Shown here: one piece after another, positions 1-11,041 of the stretch
How the letters are laid out: every line of letters starts with the position of its first letter
Numbering within the stretch: position 1 is the stretch's first letter
Source of the DNA: Simmondsia chinensis
Lineage: Eukaryota > Streptophyta > Magnoliopsida > Caryophyllales > Simmondsiaceae
Direction of reading: 5' to 3'
NCBI GenBank assembly: GCA_018398585.1
Contig: JAGTTD010000002.1
Location: forward strand, 29,504,186-29,568,185
DNA length: 64,000 bases
Position numbers and translations under genes: made by a program
Notes under the pieces: generated by a model
Told to the model about the DNA's origin: nothing
Database searches by the model: none
The model's input: the letters and a program-made list of their open reading frames with translations, nothing else

Positions 1-469
1 TGCATCAATGAGAGTGTCTTTCAATAAAACTCTCACGTACTGAAGACACGTCACAATTAATCGGAACAAAAATGATAGACTAAGCTTTGAACCATACATC
101 CCATTTGACTAATTGAATCTCCATGCACACTTACTCCTGACACACATACTCATCTACTAGATCGACACATTTGTAGATTTGTGTCCTGTATCCTTCATGA
201 GTGTTTCAGAGCCAAACCCTTGTCATTAAATCACTCTTTTGAAGCGGCCAAACTTCACACTTACTAAGGTGGACTCCATTGATCATGTCCCTGCAACACG
301 ACATTCAATAATAATATATACTTGGGTCCATTAAGAGCATAACGTCATCCTCTTTATTCCCCTTTCACAGGTTACCAAGCACTTCATACACGGGATGAAA
401 ATTTCACTTGTAGTGCTTGCAATCATACGAATGACATAACTCTCTCATTGAACCCAAGACCTAGCATTG
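1..469 (-). other. 3' flank of a decayed copia element
   Basis: Read on the minus strand, this stretch follows directly from the copia RNase H remnant at 470-950, so it is probably its 3' untranslated region and possibly part of an LTR. I could not define an LTR edge, a polypurine tract or a target duplication. No reading frame of interest is visible. Confidence 0.35.
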
Positions 470-950
470 TACCAGCCGTTGATTTGAGGGTCCATCATGG
501 GTAACTCAAATTGACCGGTTTAAGCCCCATCCCTTTATTTGTTTTCAAAACCAAGTCTCTAGCAACGCTTTTTAATTAAGGGATCCGCTAGATCACGAAT
601 TATATTTTCAAAGTCCATAATGATCACAATCTTTCATGAGTTGTTTCACATAACACTATCTCACACTAATGTGTTTGCACTTTATGTGACACACCTGACT
701 TTTATACATTTGAAAGCATAGCTCACTATCACAATGGATAGAAATAGGCAGTATTGGCTTAGGCCACAAAGAAATGTTAAATAAAAAATCCATTAAACAT
801 TCTGCTTCTTTATAAGTCAAAACCAGAGCAATAAACTCTACAATCATGGTAGAATTAATAATATGTGTTCATTTCTTGAAACCCAAGGAGCAACACCTCC
901 ACCATTTAGTAACACCCACTCACTTTTAGAAGCGTAGTGCTTCTTATCGG
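470..950 (-). pseudogene. Ty1/copia RNase H remnant (copia-0)
   Basis: The minus strand translates to the end of a copia polyprotein. A DKKH-like start and a LNGGG stretch come first, followed by EFIALVLTYKEAECLMDFL, the segment PISIHCDSE with the catalytic aspartate, KCKHISVR, and after a stop the GWGL/KGMGL-like C-terminal motif near 520-540. Stops and frame changes break the frame, so this is a dead copy. The region in front of it (right of 950) no longer aligns with pol, so only the last ~160 codons survive. RNase H removes RNA from the RNA-DNA hybrid during reverse transcription. Confidence 0.8.
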
Positions 951-1533
951 AGATACAATTGGCATCCAATTATTCTCCCAAATAGAAAAATAATCATTAA
1001 AAATAATGCCATAATTCATAGTTATTTCAATACCTTATATATCACATGCCAGTAAACTTTATTTACACAACCAGTTATATATACTTAGCTTTTTAACGAT
1101 AAAAGCTATATTAAGCCTGGACGTCTGGTTTCACCAATCACCAAAACAATGAGTTTATACATAGAGATATATCATGAATAATACAATGCATCACACCATG
1201 AAAAATTTTACCATAGAAAAATTACATTCTATTGTATATGTGTGTATGCATTATTTTCCAAATTCAATGTATATAATTATAAATTATATATTCTCGGTTC
1301 GCCACTTTTTAACTTTAGAGTATATAATATTCTTCGCCAAAGATGACATGAAAAGGCATGCGGATCAAAGGCAAAGCCTTCTTTCATCATTGTGTGAGGA
1401 TAAGCGTTCGAATTTTACTACATGCAATTCCAGCACATTTTCATTATATATATGACATATCATGTCTTGTAATCTCGGGTGGTTAACTACTTCCAATTTT
1501 CTTTCTTCTTCCTCTTTTTTTTATTGTGTGGTT
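951..1533. other. Unassigned AT-rich stretch
   Basis: A 93-codon open frame lies at 1174-1455, but its composition follows the AT-rich base content and I recognise no family. I see no terminal repeats, RNA gene or promoter here. Confidence 0.3.
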
Positions 1534-2253
1534 TAGGGGTGTAATCGAGTCGACCCGAACCAAGTATCTCAATACTCGACTCGAACTCGATTAACTACTC
1601 GAGTACTCGAACTCGATTCTAGTAGTAAATTTTGCTCGAACTCGATTAACTATTCGAGTACTCGACTCGACTCAAATACTTGTTTATTGTGCATATGAAA
1701 ATTCAATAAATTAGCTCCATTATAATATTATTCTATACACTCAAACATTAGTTATACTCAATTTTTATCACTCAATTATTGTCCACTCTATATTTTAACA
1801 TATATAACCATAAATTACTGATATATTAATAGCAACTATGTACCAAAACCTAAGTTTTAGAAAATACCAGCAAACCAAATACAAGTTATTTCACTTCACC
1901 ACAAATATAACATGTCATCTTTTACAAAAAATTCAATCTTCCTTCTTTCATTCTACTATTAATGTCAGAAGCCATCTATTTCAAAAGAAAATAATATACA
2001 ATAACTACTTCATACGAGTCGAGTACCAATTCGAGTATCAAGTCGAGTATCTATTCAAGTATTTAATCGAGTATCAAGTCGAGTATTTAATCGTGTATCG
2101 AGCCGAGTAGTTCACTACTTGACTCAAACTCGTTTATTAATCGAGTATCTTAGATACTCGAACTCGGTTAATTAGAGTTCGAGTCGAGCTTTATTCGAGC
2201 TACTCACGAGCTATTCGCGAGCGGCTCGGATCGCTTACACCCCTACTGCGGTT
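1526..2253. mobile_element. Non-autonomous hAT-like element (copy 1) with 8-bp target duplication
   Basis: The element at 1534-2245 (712 bp) opens with TAGGGGTGTAA and closes with TTACACCCCTA, an inverted terminal repeat. The flanking 8-mers are gtgtggtt (1526-1533) and ctgcggtt (2246-2253), six of eight identical, as expected for an aged 8-bp hAT duplication. The interior is dominated by TCGAGTA/ACTCGA motifs and holds no transposase frame. A second element with the same ends is at 62396-62883. Assignment to hAT rests on the 8-bp duplication and the terminal sequence, not on a protein. Confidence 0.7.
2019..2110. repeat. 12-bp tandem array inside hAT copy 1
   Basis: Seven successive 12-bp units starting TCGAGTA or a close variant run from 2019 to 2102, with a partial eighth to 2110 (for example tcgagtatcaag, tcgagtatttaa). 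Because 12 is a multiple of 3, all frames stay open, which explains the short open frame over 1838-2110. I do not regard that frame as a gene. Confidence 0.85.
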
Positions 2254-2847
2254 AATCATCATCTTCATTCCCTTGCTTTTCGATTCAATTTTCCTTTTGG
2301 TAAATTAACATGATTTTAATCATCATTTGATTCAGGACAATTAATCATAAATATGATACAAATCATAAAAATAATGCCTAATTATAAATCATGAATTCTT
2401 AACTTGGGTTTTGATTTCACATGTAAACTCCACTATATGCACAAGGAACATCAATTCACATAAATCTTATGTTTTCATGATTGCATCCCAAACCAAAGAT
2501 TTAAATTTCACATAACTTCTTATCTTATGATATCAATATTAGATTTTCATGAGCTGAAATCTCTTGATCAAATTTTATGATATTAATTTTAGAATTTCTT
2601 GATGTGTACTCAAATTTGAATCAAAAAGGCATACTTGATCCATAGCAATTCATACAAGAGAAAGATCCAAGAAAAAGTCACAACCCTCTCTATTCATCAC
2701 TTTCATCAATTTCACATAATTTGCCATCAAATCATGCAACGAGAAGTAGCCATTTTCATGCAAAATTAAGTCTTAAGATTGTTAGGAAAATTCCTTAAGA
2801 ACCAGGTAGCCAAATGATCTCAGGTGTCGAGGTTATATAATCACTTT
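2246..2847. other. Unassigned stretch
   Basis: AT-rich DNA between the hAT-like and CACTA-like elements. No frame, RNA gene or terminal repeat was recognised. Confidence 0.3.
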
Positions 2848-3087
2848 CACTACAAAAAAAAGTGGCCAATAACAACAAAGCAGTTTTTGTTGCTATTGGC
2901 TATTTTTTTGTTACTATAGCTTTTAGCAACAGAATTTTGTCTGTTGCTACGTTGTTGCTATTGCCGCTGTCACTAAAAGTTATGGCAACAGAAAATACGA
3001 GTTGTTGCTATTGCACCCTAATAGCAACAAACTGGTCATTGTTGCTAAATTTGTTACTATTGCCTTTTGCAACAACATGACAACTGT

Positions 3088-3219
3088 TGCTATTGGTTAC
3101 AGCAACAAAATGCTTTCTGCTGCTATTGGTTACATAAACAAAGTGCTTTCTGTTGCTATTGGTTACAAAAACAAAGTGCTTTCTGTTGCTATTGGTTTTA
3201 GCAACAAAAAAATGCCAAC
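3088..3219. repeat. 33-bp subterminal tandem repeats
   Basis: Four units start with TGCTATTGGTT at 3088, 3121, 3154 and 3187, spaced exactly 33 bp. More diverged GTTGCTA motifs run back to about 2885, and the same motif recurs near 7895 at the other end. In CACTA elements such subterminal repeats bind the element's own regulatory protein. That role is inferred here. Confidence 0.8.
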
Positions 3220-3612
3220 GTCATTATAGTTCTGTCACTATTGCTATAAATAAAAGCATTTTACTTCGGTTTCTAACTAGCTAAATTTCGTATTTTTCAA
3301 CCAATTAGAACACATAATTGAACATGATAGTGATCACAAGTCGATAAGAAATTCACTCCCCTAAAATGAAAATAACAAAACCAAAAACCCAACATCATTA
3401 TCATACCAACCAACAAATTTGTCATGCATTATATCCAACTACAATCACCATAATTCCAAAAAAAAATAAAAATACAATTGAGCAGAACACAACATTCAAA
3501 ACAATTCCTTCCATCATTTGCAGGTTGAGCAAAAACACATAATGTCCAACAAATGGGAGAGTTGGTAGAAAGCAGTCCAACATAAGTGTCTTGGCAATTG
3601 TGCGGTGGACAA

Positions 3613-4287
3613 TCATTCATTCAGGTCATCTTTCAATGCATCATCCATGTCTTCTAATCCATCATCCCCATCTTGTTCCTCATAATAAACTTCATCATCA
3701 CGAGATGAACTAGCTTCCTGTAGAACAAAGATAAACAAACCAAAAACATTTGTAAGGGTGGAGATCACTTGCCTTTAGAGTAGCTAGTCGTATGTCAAAA
3801 GTGAATCGAGTGTTTTAAGTAAAAACATAGTCATGTTGCAACATCCAACAAGGCCAACGTTTATAAATAAAATTCCTGAAAATGTTCAGCTTTCCAAGTT
3901 TAAGTTCTTAGCCCAGCTTGGTATCCAAAAAAAAAAAACCAAAACAAAAGTGATGAAAAAGAGAGCAACTCGAAGTTCCAAACAAGGTTAGTATGATTTA
4001 GGGTCTTAAGTGCAATCCAAATTATGGATAGAAAATCCAAAGCAATTAAACTTGAACATTTAATTCTAACGTAATTGATTAAATTTTGTATTATGTGGAA
4101 TTCCAAAGCAATGCAAAAGAACACTAACCTTGTTTCCCCTTTTCGTCATAGTTGCCATTAGAAAATCTACCCGCTCACATACAGATTTCAAGCTTTATTT
4201 TACATCTTTGAGCTTAGCCTCCAACTTCCTATTTTTCTCTTCTTTTTGTTTCTCCTTGGGATGATGTAGGAACATAACTTTCAGAAC
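3613..4287 (-). pseudogene. C-terminal exon pair, possibly of a CACTA Ptta/En/Spm-like ORF
   Basis: Two minus-strand exons join in frame. Exon 4129-4287 follows an acceptor ending TATATAG and encodes a charged, coiled-coil-like stretch (PKEKQKEEKNRKLEAKLKDV), with one internal TAA, ending TMTKRGNK before a donor GTTAGT. Exon 3613-3717 follows the acceptor CTACAG and encodes EASSSRDEVYYEEQDGDDG and an acidic tail ending DDLNE and TGA. Both junctions are phase 0 across a ~410-bp intron. A coiled coil plus acidic tail at the 3' end suits the second ORF of plant CACTA elements, but this is inference from position and composition. It could instead be the tail of the captured gene at 5706-6460. Confidence 0.5.
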
Positions 4288-5705
4288 CTATATAAATGAT
4301 AAAATCATCATAACATATCAAAATCATTTTCATATGAGAAAAACAATAATCACTAGAGAAATCCTACAATTAAAATGTATAAATATTGTTAAAATAGGAC
4401 ATCAAGTTCTTTAAGATGGTAATTGAATAAACGATTGCAATATATAAGCATCAGTAACAAATTACTCAACAATGGAATAAACTGTTCAACTTTTGATAGT
4501 GCTTTTAACTTTTTCCTATGAAGTAACAATACCAACACAGATTTAAACAAACACATACGACACCAGTATGAGTTCACACACAAGCAATTTTCTGGTGATT
4601 ATGATACCAACACAGATTTAAAATCTATGAGTTCTCATTCAGAACCAAAAATATGGCTCTTAAACTCGAAAGCATAAGAAGCGGGCACAAATTCAAATTT
4701 TCGAGTATTGACATCAGATTGTCAGAGAGAGGCATGTAACCTTTAGTTTTAGAATACTTTGTAGCTTCAAGAAGTTGGTGACATGGCCTGTGAAAGATGG
4801 TTACCTGGAGTGAACCTGAAGAACAAATTAAAAGTATCACATTTTCAGAGATGCGAATGAAGAGAAGAATAAGAACCGCTAATAAGCCGGTGACAAATCT
4901 GCATGAAGATGATCTCAATTGCTATATATATTATTTTAGAAGGTAAGGAGTACAATGTTGCCCTAATAAGGGCACCAACATCCATGGGATAGAGGGATAC
5001 GAGCTTCAAACCCAAAGACCTCACGGTTGGAAGAGGGTAGCCTAACCACTACACAAAACCTAAAAGCTCTCCTAGATGTTGTAGATTGATAGAAAAACCA
5101 ATCCTTTGTTACCATCAAGCAAGAGAACTACATCATGATTAGGTCTCAAGTACACATGGAAAACAAAAAAACTCTCCCTTACACCCAGTGAGTACTCTTT
5201 TTTTTTTTGGCCAAAGAACAAGCGCTAATTCTCATTAATTTCGACTAGTGAATACTCTTTTTCTATGGAACTTGCAAAAAAAATCAAGCAACTGACAATT
5301 TAGAAAGAATGAAAATGATTGGTCAAGTTACATCACCGAGAAACAAGGTGAATCAATAAATCACTTGCTCCTTGACTACAAGTGAGAACACTACCAAAAT
5401 TGAAACTCTATGATAAAAAGTCCTAGGTTTAAGTCATTTCACTCACAACTCAGTGTACCTACCAAAATAAATGTTTTGGATATGGGACATATGAAAATGA
5501 CTATAGTGCACTTGTTTAGATGTGCTCTCAGCATGAAGCAATACGGTGATATCTCCTCGGATTTTTCAAGGACAACATAGAGAACAAAGTTGAGAGCTTA
5601 GAAACCCTTGTGTTCTCTAAAACATTTATTAAAAGACTCACAAACAGAGAGGAAAACAGTGACAATTATTCCAACGGGAATGGAAGTTGATAGAATAGGA
5701 CTTAC
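4288..5705. other. Interior of the CACTA-like element, unassigned
   Basis: AT-rich, intron-like DNA between the two minus-strand exon groups. A 97-codon minus-strand frame at 4625-4918 shows no family signature. It might overlap further decayed exons of the LRR-type gene, but I could not align any. Confidence 0.3.
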
Positions 5706-6460
5706 AGTTCACGCAAGCTATTGATCCCTCCAACTGATGCAAGTATTGTTCCACTAAACTGGTGTTCTGCCAAATCCCTTCAAAGAAAAACAACAATATC
5801 ATTAGTTATGTACAATATGTAAGTGCCTTGTTGAAAACCAAGTCCATCCACAGTAATATTATATATATTGTTGGTATTTAAGTACCCATAATCAAGAATG
5901 TACTTCGTGCCATGAGTCCATCTTTTTCAGAATGTGCAAGCTAATGCCCTATATGCAAAAGGCAGTTACTTAAGGATGATGATATCATAACAAAAGAGAT
6001 GTTAAGTGCTTACAACTTCCAGAGGTAACACCAAGACCAGGAGGTATGCAACCATATAACTTGTTGTTTCCAAGAACTCTATCAAAAGCATGGAAGACTA
6101 GTCAATCAACAAGCATTCTCCAATAAATTAATCAGGAAGATCATGATCAAATCTGATTACCTACATGGTATTTAGTGCTGTCAACTTAGCATTGGCAGGA
6201 GATAAGGATCCCGAAAGACTCATATTCTTGAGGTTACTAGTAATAAGAGGAAAATATCAGAGCCCTCTGCGGTATATATAGTCAAGCTAATTACAACAAA
6301 CGACGTTCTCATTACTGAACTTACATAGAGATTATACGAATCCGATTTCCAGTGAAGCAAGTAATCCCAATCCATGGGTACCCAATTGGCTGACATAGGT
6401 CACCCTCCCAATCAGTTGGAGGGCTTTTGAGGCTAATCTTAACATTTTCCAAAGCAACAA
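5706..6460 (-). pseudogene. Captured leucine-rich-repeat receptor-type gene fragment with intact exon edges
   Basis: Minus-strand exons carry plant LRR receptor or receptor-like protein sequence. Exon 6325-6460 (acceptor CTGTAG, donor GTAAGT) encodes ALENVKISLKSPPTDWEGD, then a GDPC-like box, PWIGITC and NRIRIISM. Exon 6165-6236 is exactly 72 bp and encodes LSGSLSPANAKLTALN. A third, shorter exon near 6014-6078 gives LGNNKLYGCIPPGL. Exon 5706-5777 is again exactly 72 bp (acceptor TTTGAAG, donor GTAAGT) and encodes EHQFSGTILASVGGINSLREL. One repeat per 72-bp exon is the usual architecture of plant LRR receptor kinases and malectin-like LRR proteins. No signal peptide, membrane segment or kinase domain is visible, and the exon expected near 5890-5950 is degraded. 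It lies wholly inside the CACTA-like element, so transposon capture is the simplest reading. I do not know the exact parent gene. Confidence 0.7.
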
Positions 6461-7965
6461 CTACAGAATGAAAATGGAATTATTTCTGAGACAAGATATC
6501 TTCATCAAGCACTAACCCTATCTGCTTGCTGCTATCTTTTGTAGAGAAATATGCAGTATGCCATGAAAGCTAAGGAAAACAAAAGAAAGGGAGTAGCATA
6601 GAACCGTTTACTGATTAGTGGACATCACTTTTTTTCCTAAAAAGCGGCTGATAAATGAATGTTGACTTAATTTACTCACTCAATGAGAAATGCCACGCCA
6701 AGAGTTCAATGAGATAAACTATAGGCATATCCTTAGCATGGATAGAAGTAGAACAAGTTGTTGTATGTTGTATGCGGAGAAAGAAAGAGGGCCCAAGCTA
6801 TTAGCTTGCAAATTTTTATGATATATAATTTTAGGAGAATTGACGAAGACCTCAATGGAACAATCAATACCGCTCTCTTTTCTCTCTCTCTCTTCTGCCT
6901 TTCTTGATTCATGAATTTCTATGGTGGCAAGCAATCGAAAAATTAATGAATTGCTATCTCAATTTCTGTGCAGTTAATTTATACATTTTTATTTACCAAA
7001 CTAAAACTAAAAAAAACAACACTAAGAAGAGGAGATGACTAAACCTATCCCAAAAACCACAAAATTTGAAAAAACTCTAAATCAGGACAAAAGCGGGAAA
7101 TCGAAACCCTAAGCTATGTTCTCTAGTATGGGAAAGTATAAATTTTACCAATAATAAGAAAGAACAAGAGAGGAGACAGAAAAAAGGCAAACCCTAGGTC
7201 TAAATCGAAACTCTAACTGTGTCGACTGTCTCAGAGTGGGGCCGGTAGCAGCGCGGTGGTCGGCGAAGAAGCTGTTGTGCGAGGAGCTGTCTTTAAGATT
7301 TATAATACTTTCAAACAGTCTAAACCTAGCATAATCGCCCAATTCACGGCAGCTAAACTACATTACGGAGGGAAAATGAAACACAAAATTGATACCTTCG
7401 CCAAAAAGCCAATGTCGCAACGGAAACCCCTTTCTCTTTACCAGACCTGCACTTGAGACACAAAAAACGAATTAAAGGCAAAAGATGAACGGGAGAGAGT
7501 GTGCAAAGAGTCGAGACTGAGAGAGCAAGAGCAAAAGCGAGACTGAGAGAGTGACAGAGCGAGTGAAGAGAGCGAAGAGGCGAACACTGAGAGAGAGAAC
7601 ATTTAGGGTACAGTAAATGTTAGCAATTTTTTTTTTCTGTTTTTATTAAATATAGAGTAAATAGTGTGGGTCAAATTTTGGCGGGCATTTTTCACCCAAA
7701 ATTTTATGAATTTGACGTAAGATTTTTAATTCTTGTTAATATTAAAGTTTATTAAAATAATATTACCAACAAACTAAAGTGTATTGTTGGTAATGCTATA
7801 TACAATACTAACAGATTAGTTTTTCTATTACAAAAGGGGTCAGCCCTATGTTGCTTGTGTATGAGAACTTGCAATTGCAAAAGAAGAAAATTTTTGTTGC
7901 TATTGGTAAATCAATTGTAACAGAATTTTTTCTGGATTGTTACTGTTGCTCGCTTTTTTTGTAGT
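6461..7965. other. Right part of the CACTA-like element, GA-rich leader-like stretch
   Basis: No recognisable coding region. From about 7490 to 7600 the plus strand is a GAGAGA/GCAAGAG-rich tract, that is a CT-rich tract on the minus strand. It resembles the pyrimidine-rich 5' leader of a plant transcript reading leftward. From about 7860 to 7966 lie subterminal GTTGCTATTGG-type motifs and the right terminal repeat. Confidence 0.4.
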
Positions 7966-7966
7966 G

Positions 7967-9474
7967 TTCCTTAAGACTTACTTCTGAAGTGAGAGTGTGT
8001 GTAAGAAGGAAAAGAGAAAGATGTAGAGAGAATGAACTTTCAAGACTTTTTTACAATATTTTCTTAGGACTCAACATATGTATTTCTTGCAATTCTTTTC
8101 AAAAGTCATCATTGATAAAAGAAGGGTATATTTATAGAAAGGCAGTTGTCTTTTCATGAAGAGACACATCTCTTCACGAAGAGACATACCTCTTCACCCA
8201 AAAGGCACAAAATCATCTTTTGCTTATTTTGTAAATACACCGTTACTTTCTTGTTTAGATTTGACCACTGCGGCACTTAAGGACTCTTTTAAATATTTTT
8301 TACTTTTTATGTATAAAGTGTGACAAAATTAAGCAATAAGGACTCAACCTAAGTGGATTGGATTGGCATAGCATAAAAGCACCCTCAAATGTCTTATCTC
8401 AAATGCTTAAGAGTTGAGAACTGGATTGAAGATAAACACAATAGCTTAGCAACCTAACATGAGCCGGAACCAATTAGGAGTATGTGTAGCACCCTTAACT
8501 CAAGATACTCATACGAGTTGAAGCTTAACAAACGTTAGGTGGAGTAGAAGACATTTGAGCCACTAGCTTAAGACCAGCACCGCCAAGCTTGAGGCTTGGC
8601 CGCCAATGCCTTAGATCAATGGGGAAAGTTTAATCAACTAAAGGGATTAGGACAAAAATTATAGCATAAGGGATTACCTTGTCTAACACAGTAACTTGCT
8701 CACATTGTATTTTCTTGATGCAAATGAAACTTAGAAAAAAGAAAACAAGTAAACCACAAGTGTGATGTAACAAACCAAAGAGCTTTGGATGTGGTGCAAG
8801 GATACTTTTCTAGTGTTGCCCCTTGAAATCTTGCAAGCACTTAGCATGTCCCGGGTCTTGAACCTCCCTCAATCTACTGGGACTTCATCAACTAAAATCA
8901 TATATTGAAGCCAGCAAGTCTTCTTCTCTATATCTCACACTTCCCCATAATTATCATTGACGCTTACCTTCCCTTTGGTATCTCAACTAACTGCCTTAAG
9001 TTAGAGATCTACCTATTGAAAATATTCCCTAAATTGACAAGAGCGGTGCAACAAAAAAAAAAAAAAAAAAAAAAAGCAAACCTTTAATTCTTAATTTTAA
9101 ATCTAAATGCCTTTACAAATTAAATCTAGATATTACTTTGATACGTTTATAATATAACAAATGAAAATATCAAATAAAATAATTATAAATATGGTATGTA
9201 GAAAACGAATTAAAGGAAAAATATTAATCTAAAATTTTAAATGACATACCAAGAGCTCGAGACCCATTCTAAATTTGAATATCTAAAATTGGAAGACAAA
9301 CCTCTTAACACCTCAAGGTCTTCTCTGCAATGACTCCTTTTAATTTGCAGCAGAAGTATGGCCTCTCAAAATTTTAATTTAAAAAAAAATTCAAAACAAA
9401 AATTTTCTCCAATTTTCTTTCTAAAAAATGAATTTTCTAAAAAATTATGCCACACTCTAATTTTTGAAGAACTC
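7967..9474. other. Unassigned stretch with a repeat fragment and a poly-A tract
   Basis: No gene recognised. About 8380-8700 shares scattered blocks with 48220-48610, for example GCCTTAGATCAATGG followed by similarly spaced words, so both seem to be old copies of one repeat. A run of 23 adenines at 9053-9075 may be the tail of an old retroposon, but no body or target duplication could be defined. Confidence 0.35.
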
Positions 9475-10521
9475 TTAGGCTCTGTTGGGACATGGAATGG
9501 CAATTGAACTGTAGAATTGCAATTCCAATTCTGGTGGAATTGCAATTCTAATTCAAATTTTGGCGAAATTAGAATTCTGATAAAATTGAAATTCCATTGT
9601 TTCAATCAATGAAGGAATTGGATAGCAGAATTATAATTACATAATGATTCAAATCATCAAGGGTTTTCGGTCAATAGAGTTGGACAATTTCGACCTTTAA
9701 ATCAACAACAATCGGATTTTGGTTGGAGCAATTCACATTGCATTCGAGTTACTATGGTCGAAGCGATTTATTTTGAGTTTGAATTATTCGAGGTTCGAGT
9801 AAAATAGGGTCAAGTATCACGTCAGGTCGTTAGCGTTCATGTTATCTAGGATTTTCAGTTAATTAGGTTAGGCTTTTTTCGAATTCAGGCTACAATCAAT
9901 CGAGTTGATTGATTTAGGTTATTTCAATCTTGATTCATCTTAGTGTTAGGGCAAACAAGTTGTATCATTTCAAATTTCGAGTCATCTTAGACTGAGTTTG
10001 AGATGGATCGGGTCATTTTGGGTTTGGGTCGTATTAAGTTTTGGGTCAATTTGGAGGGGTCATTTCCACTTCGGCTCTTCTTGTTTACATCATATTCAAG
10101 TCGAGTAGTTTCATTTTTTAGATTCAAGTCATCTCTGGTTTCAAGTTAATCGGGTTGGGTCACTTCGGACTTTTGAGCTAAGGTGATTTTGATTATTCCA
10201 AATTCAAGTCATTTGAGTTGGGAGATTTCGAGGTTTTAGTCAAATTTTAGATTGTGTTTAAGTCTTATGGCTTTGGGTCAATCAAGTCTGGTCATTTTGG
10301 GTTTTAGGTTAGCAAAGTTACTATGAAATTGCAATTCCTTACCCCACCCTAAGAAATTGGAAAGTATGATTTTCATTTAAAATCTAATTCCATGATATTT
10401 TGCAATGGAATTGTAATTCCAAACCTAGGACATGAATCAAACAGCAGAATTGGATTCTGGGCCCCAATTCTAATCTCAACCCAATTTCAGACTTCAATTT
10501 CATGCTCCAAGCACAACTTTA
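9475..10521. mobile_element. Non-autonomous PIF/Harbinger-type element, copy 1
   Basis: Element 9478-10518 (1041 bp) starts GGCTCTGTTGGGACATGGAA and ends with the inverted, imperfect counterpart (TCCATGCTCCAAGCACAACT on the plus strand, allowing for mutations). TTA lies on both sides (9475-9477 and 10519-10521), the 3-bp target typical of PIF/Harbinger. It is collinear with the element at 24913-25942, including internal blocks such as CAAGGGTTTT. No transposase frame is present. Confidence 0.75.
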
Positions 10522-11017
10522 ATAATTTTTAAGTTTTTCGATGGTACATGAGTTCTCTCTCTCTCTCAGTATCTATGTGCCCGAGTTTTCATATGTTTAT
10601 TTACACACACCAAAAAAACATAGGTCAATTTTTTACATCCAATAAAAATGCACTTAAATATGCTACTATTTAAAAAAAAAAAAAAAAAAAAAAACCTTTT
10701 TTTTATATTGAACATGGCACATTGTGCAGCACTGCCAGTGGTCCAGCTAGCTGCTAGCAGCTGTTAGTAAGAAAATATTTTATATTAATATTTATTTTAT
10801 TTGCTCTAGAATTTTTCACATGTATAAATTTATCATATGAATTCATTTTAAATATTTTTAAATGGCGCTTTAAGCTGCCAGTGGCAATTTAACTCTGCCT
10901 ACAAAAGAGTCAAATCTAATTATCAACACTTGATAATATTGATTGTCGTTTAACAACACTTAATTCCACTAAACAAATGTTGTTGCACTTGAGAATCAAA
11001 CATATTCACTTAAGAAT
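10522..11017. other. Unassigned stretch with 23-nt poly-A
   Basis: A short TC microsatellite near 10555-10567 and a run of 23 adenines at 10672-10694 are the only distinct features. No coding or RNA gene was seen. Confidence 0.35.
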
Positions 11018-11041
11018 CCCATACAACTTCTTTTTTTTTTT

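Larger units (their letters stand above)
2848..7966 (-). mobile_element. CACTA (En/Spm)-type DNA transposon, 5.1 kb, defective
   Basis: The left end is CACTACAAAAAAAAGTG (2848 onward). The right end, ...TTTTTTTGTAGTG (to 7966), is its inverted copy. Both subterminal regions carry repeated GTTGCTATTGG or its complement, as expected for transposase-binding repeats of CACTA elements. The 3-bp flanks are ttt on the left and ttc on the right, close to but not a perfect 3-bp duplication. The interior holds minus-strand coding remnants (3613-4287 and 5706-6460), but I could not find a TNP2/TNPD transposase core. Orientation is taken from those remnants. Confidence 0.7.

Noticed and set aside
2791..2800. 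10-mer ttccttaaga repeated at 7967-7976, possibly a target duplication of a Mutator-like element
   Set aside because: The right copy abuts the CACTA end but the left copy is 47 bp away from the other end. Chance or an earlier event is more likely.
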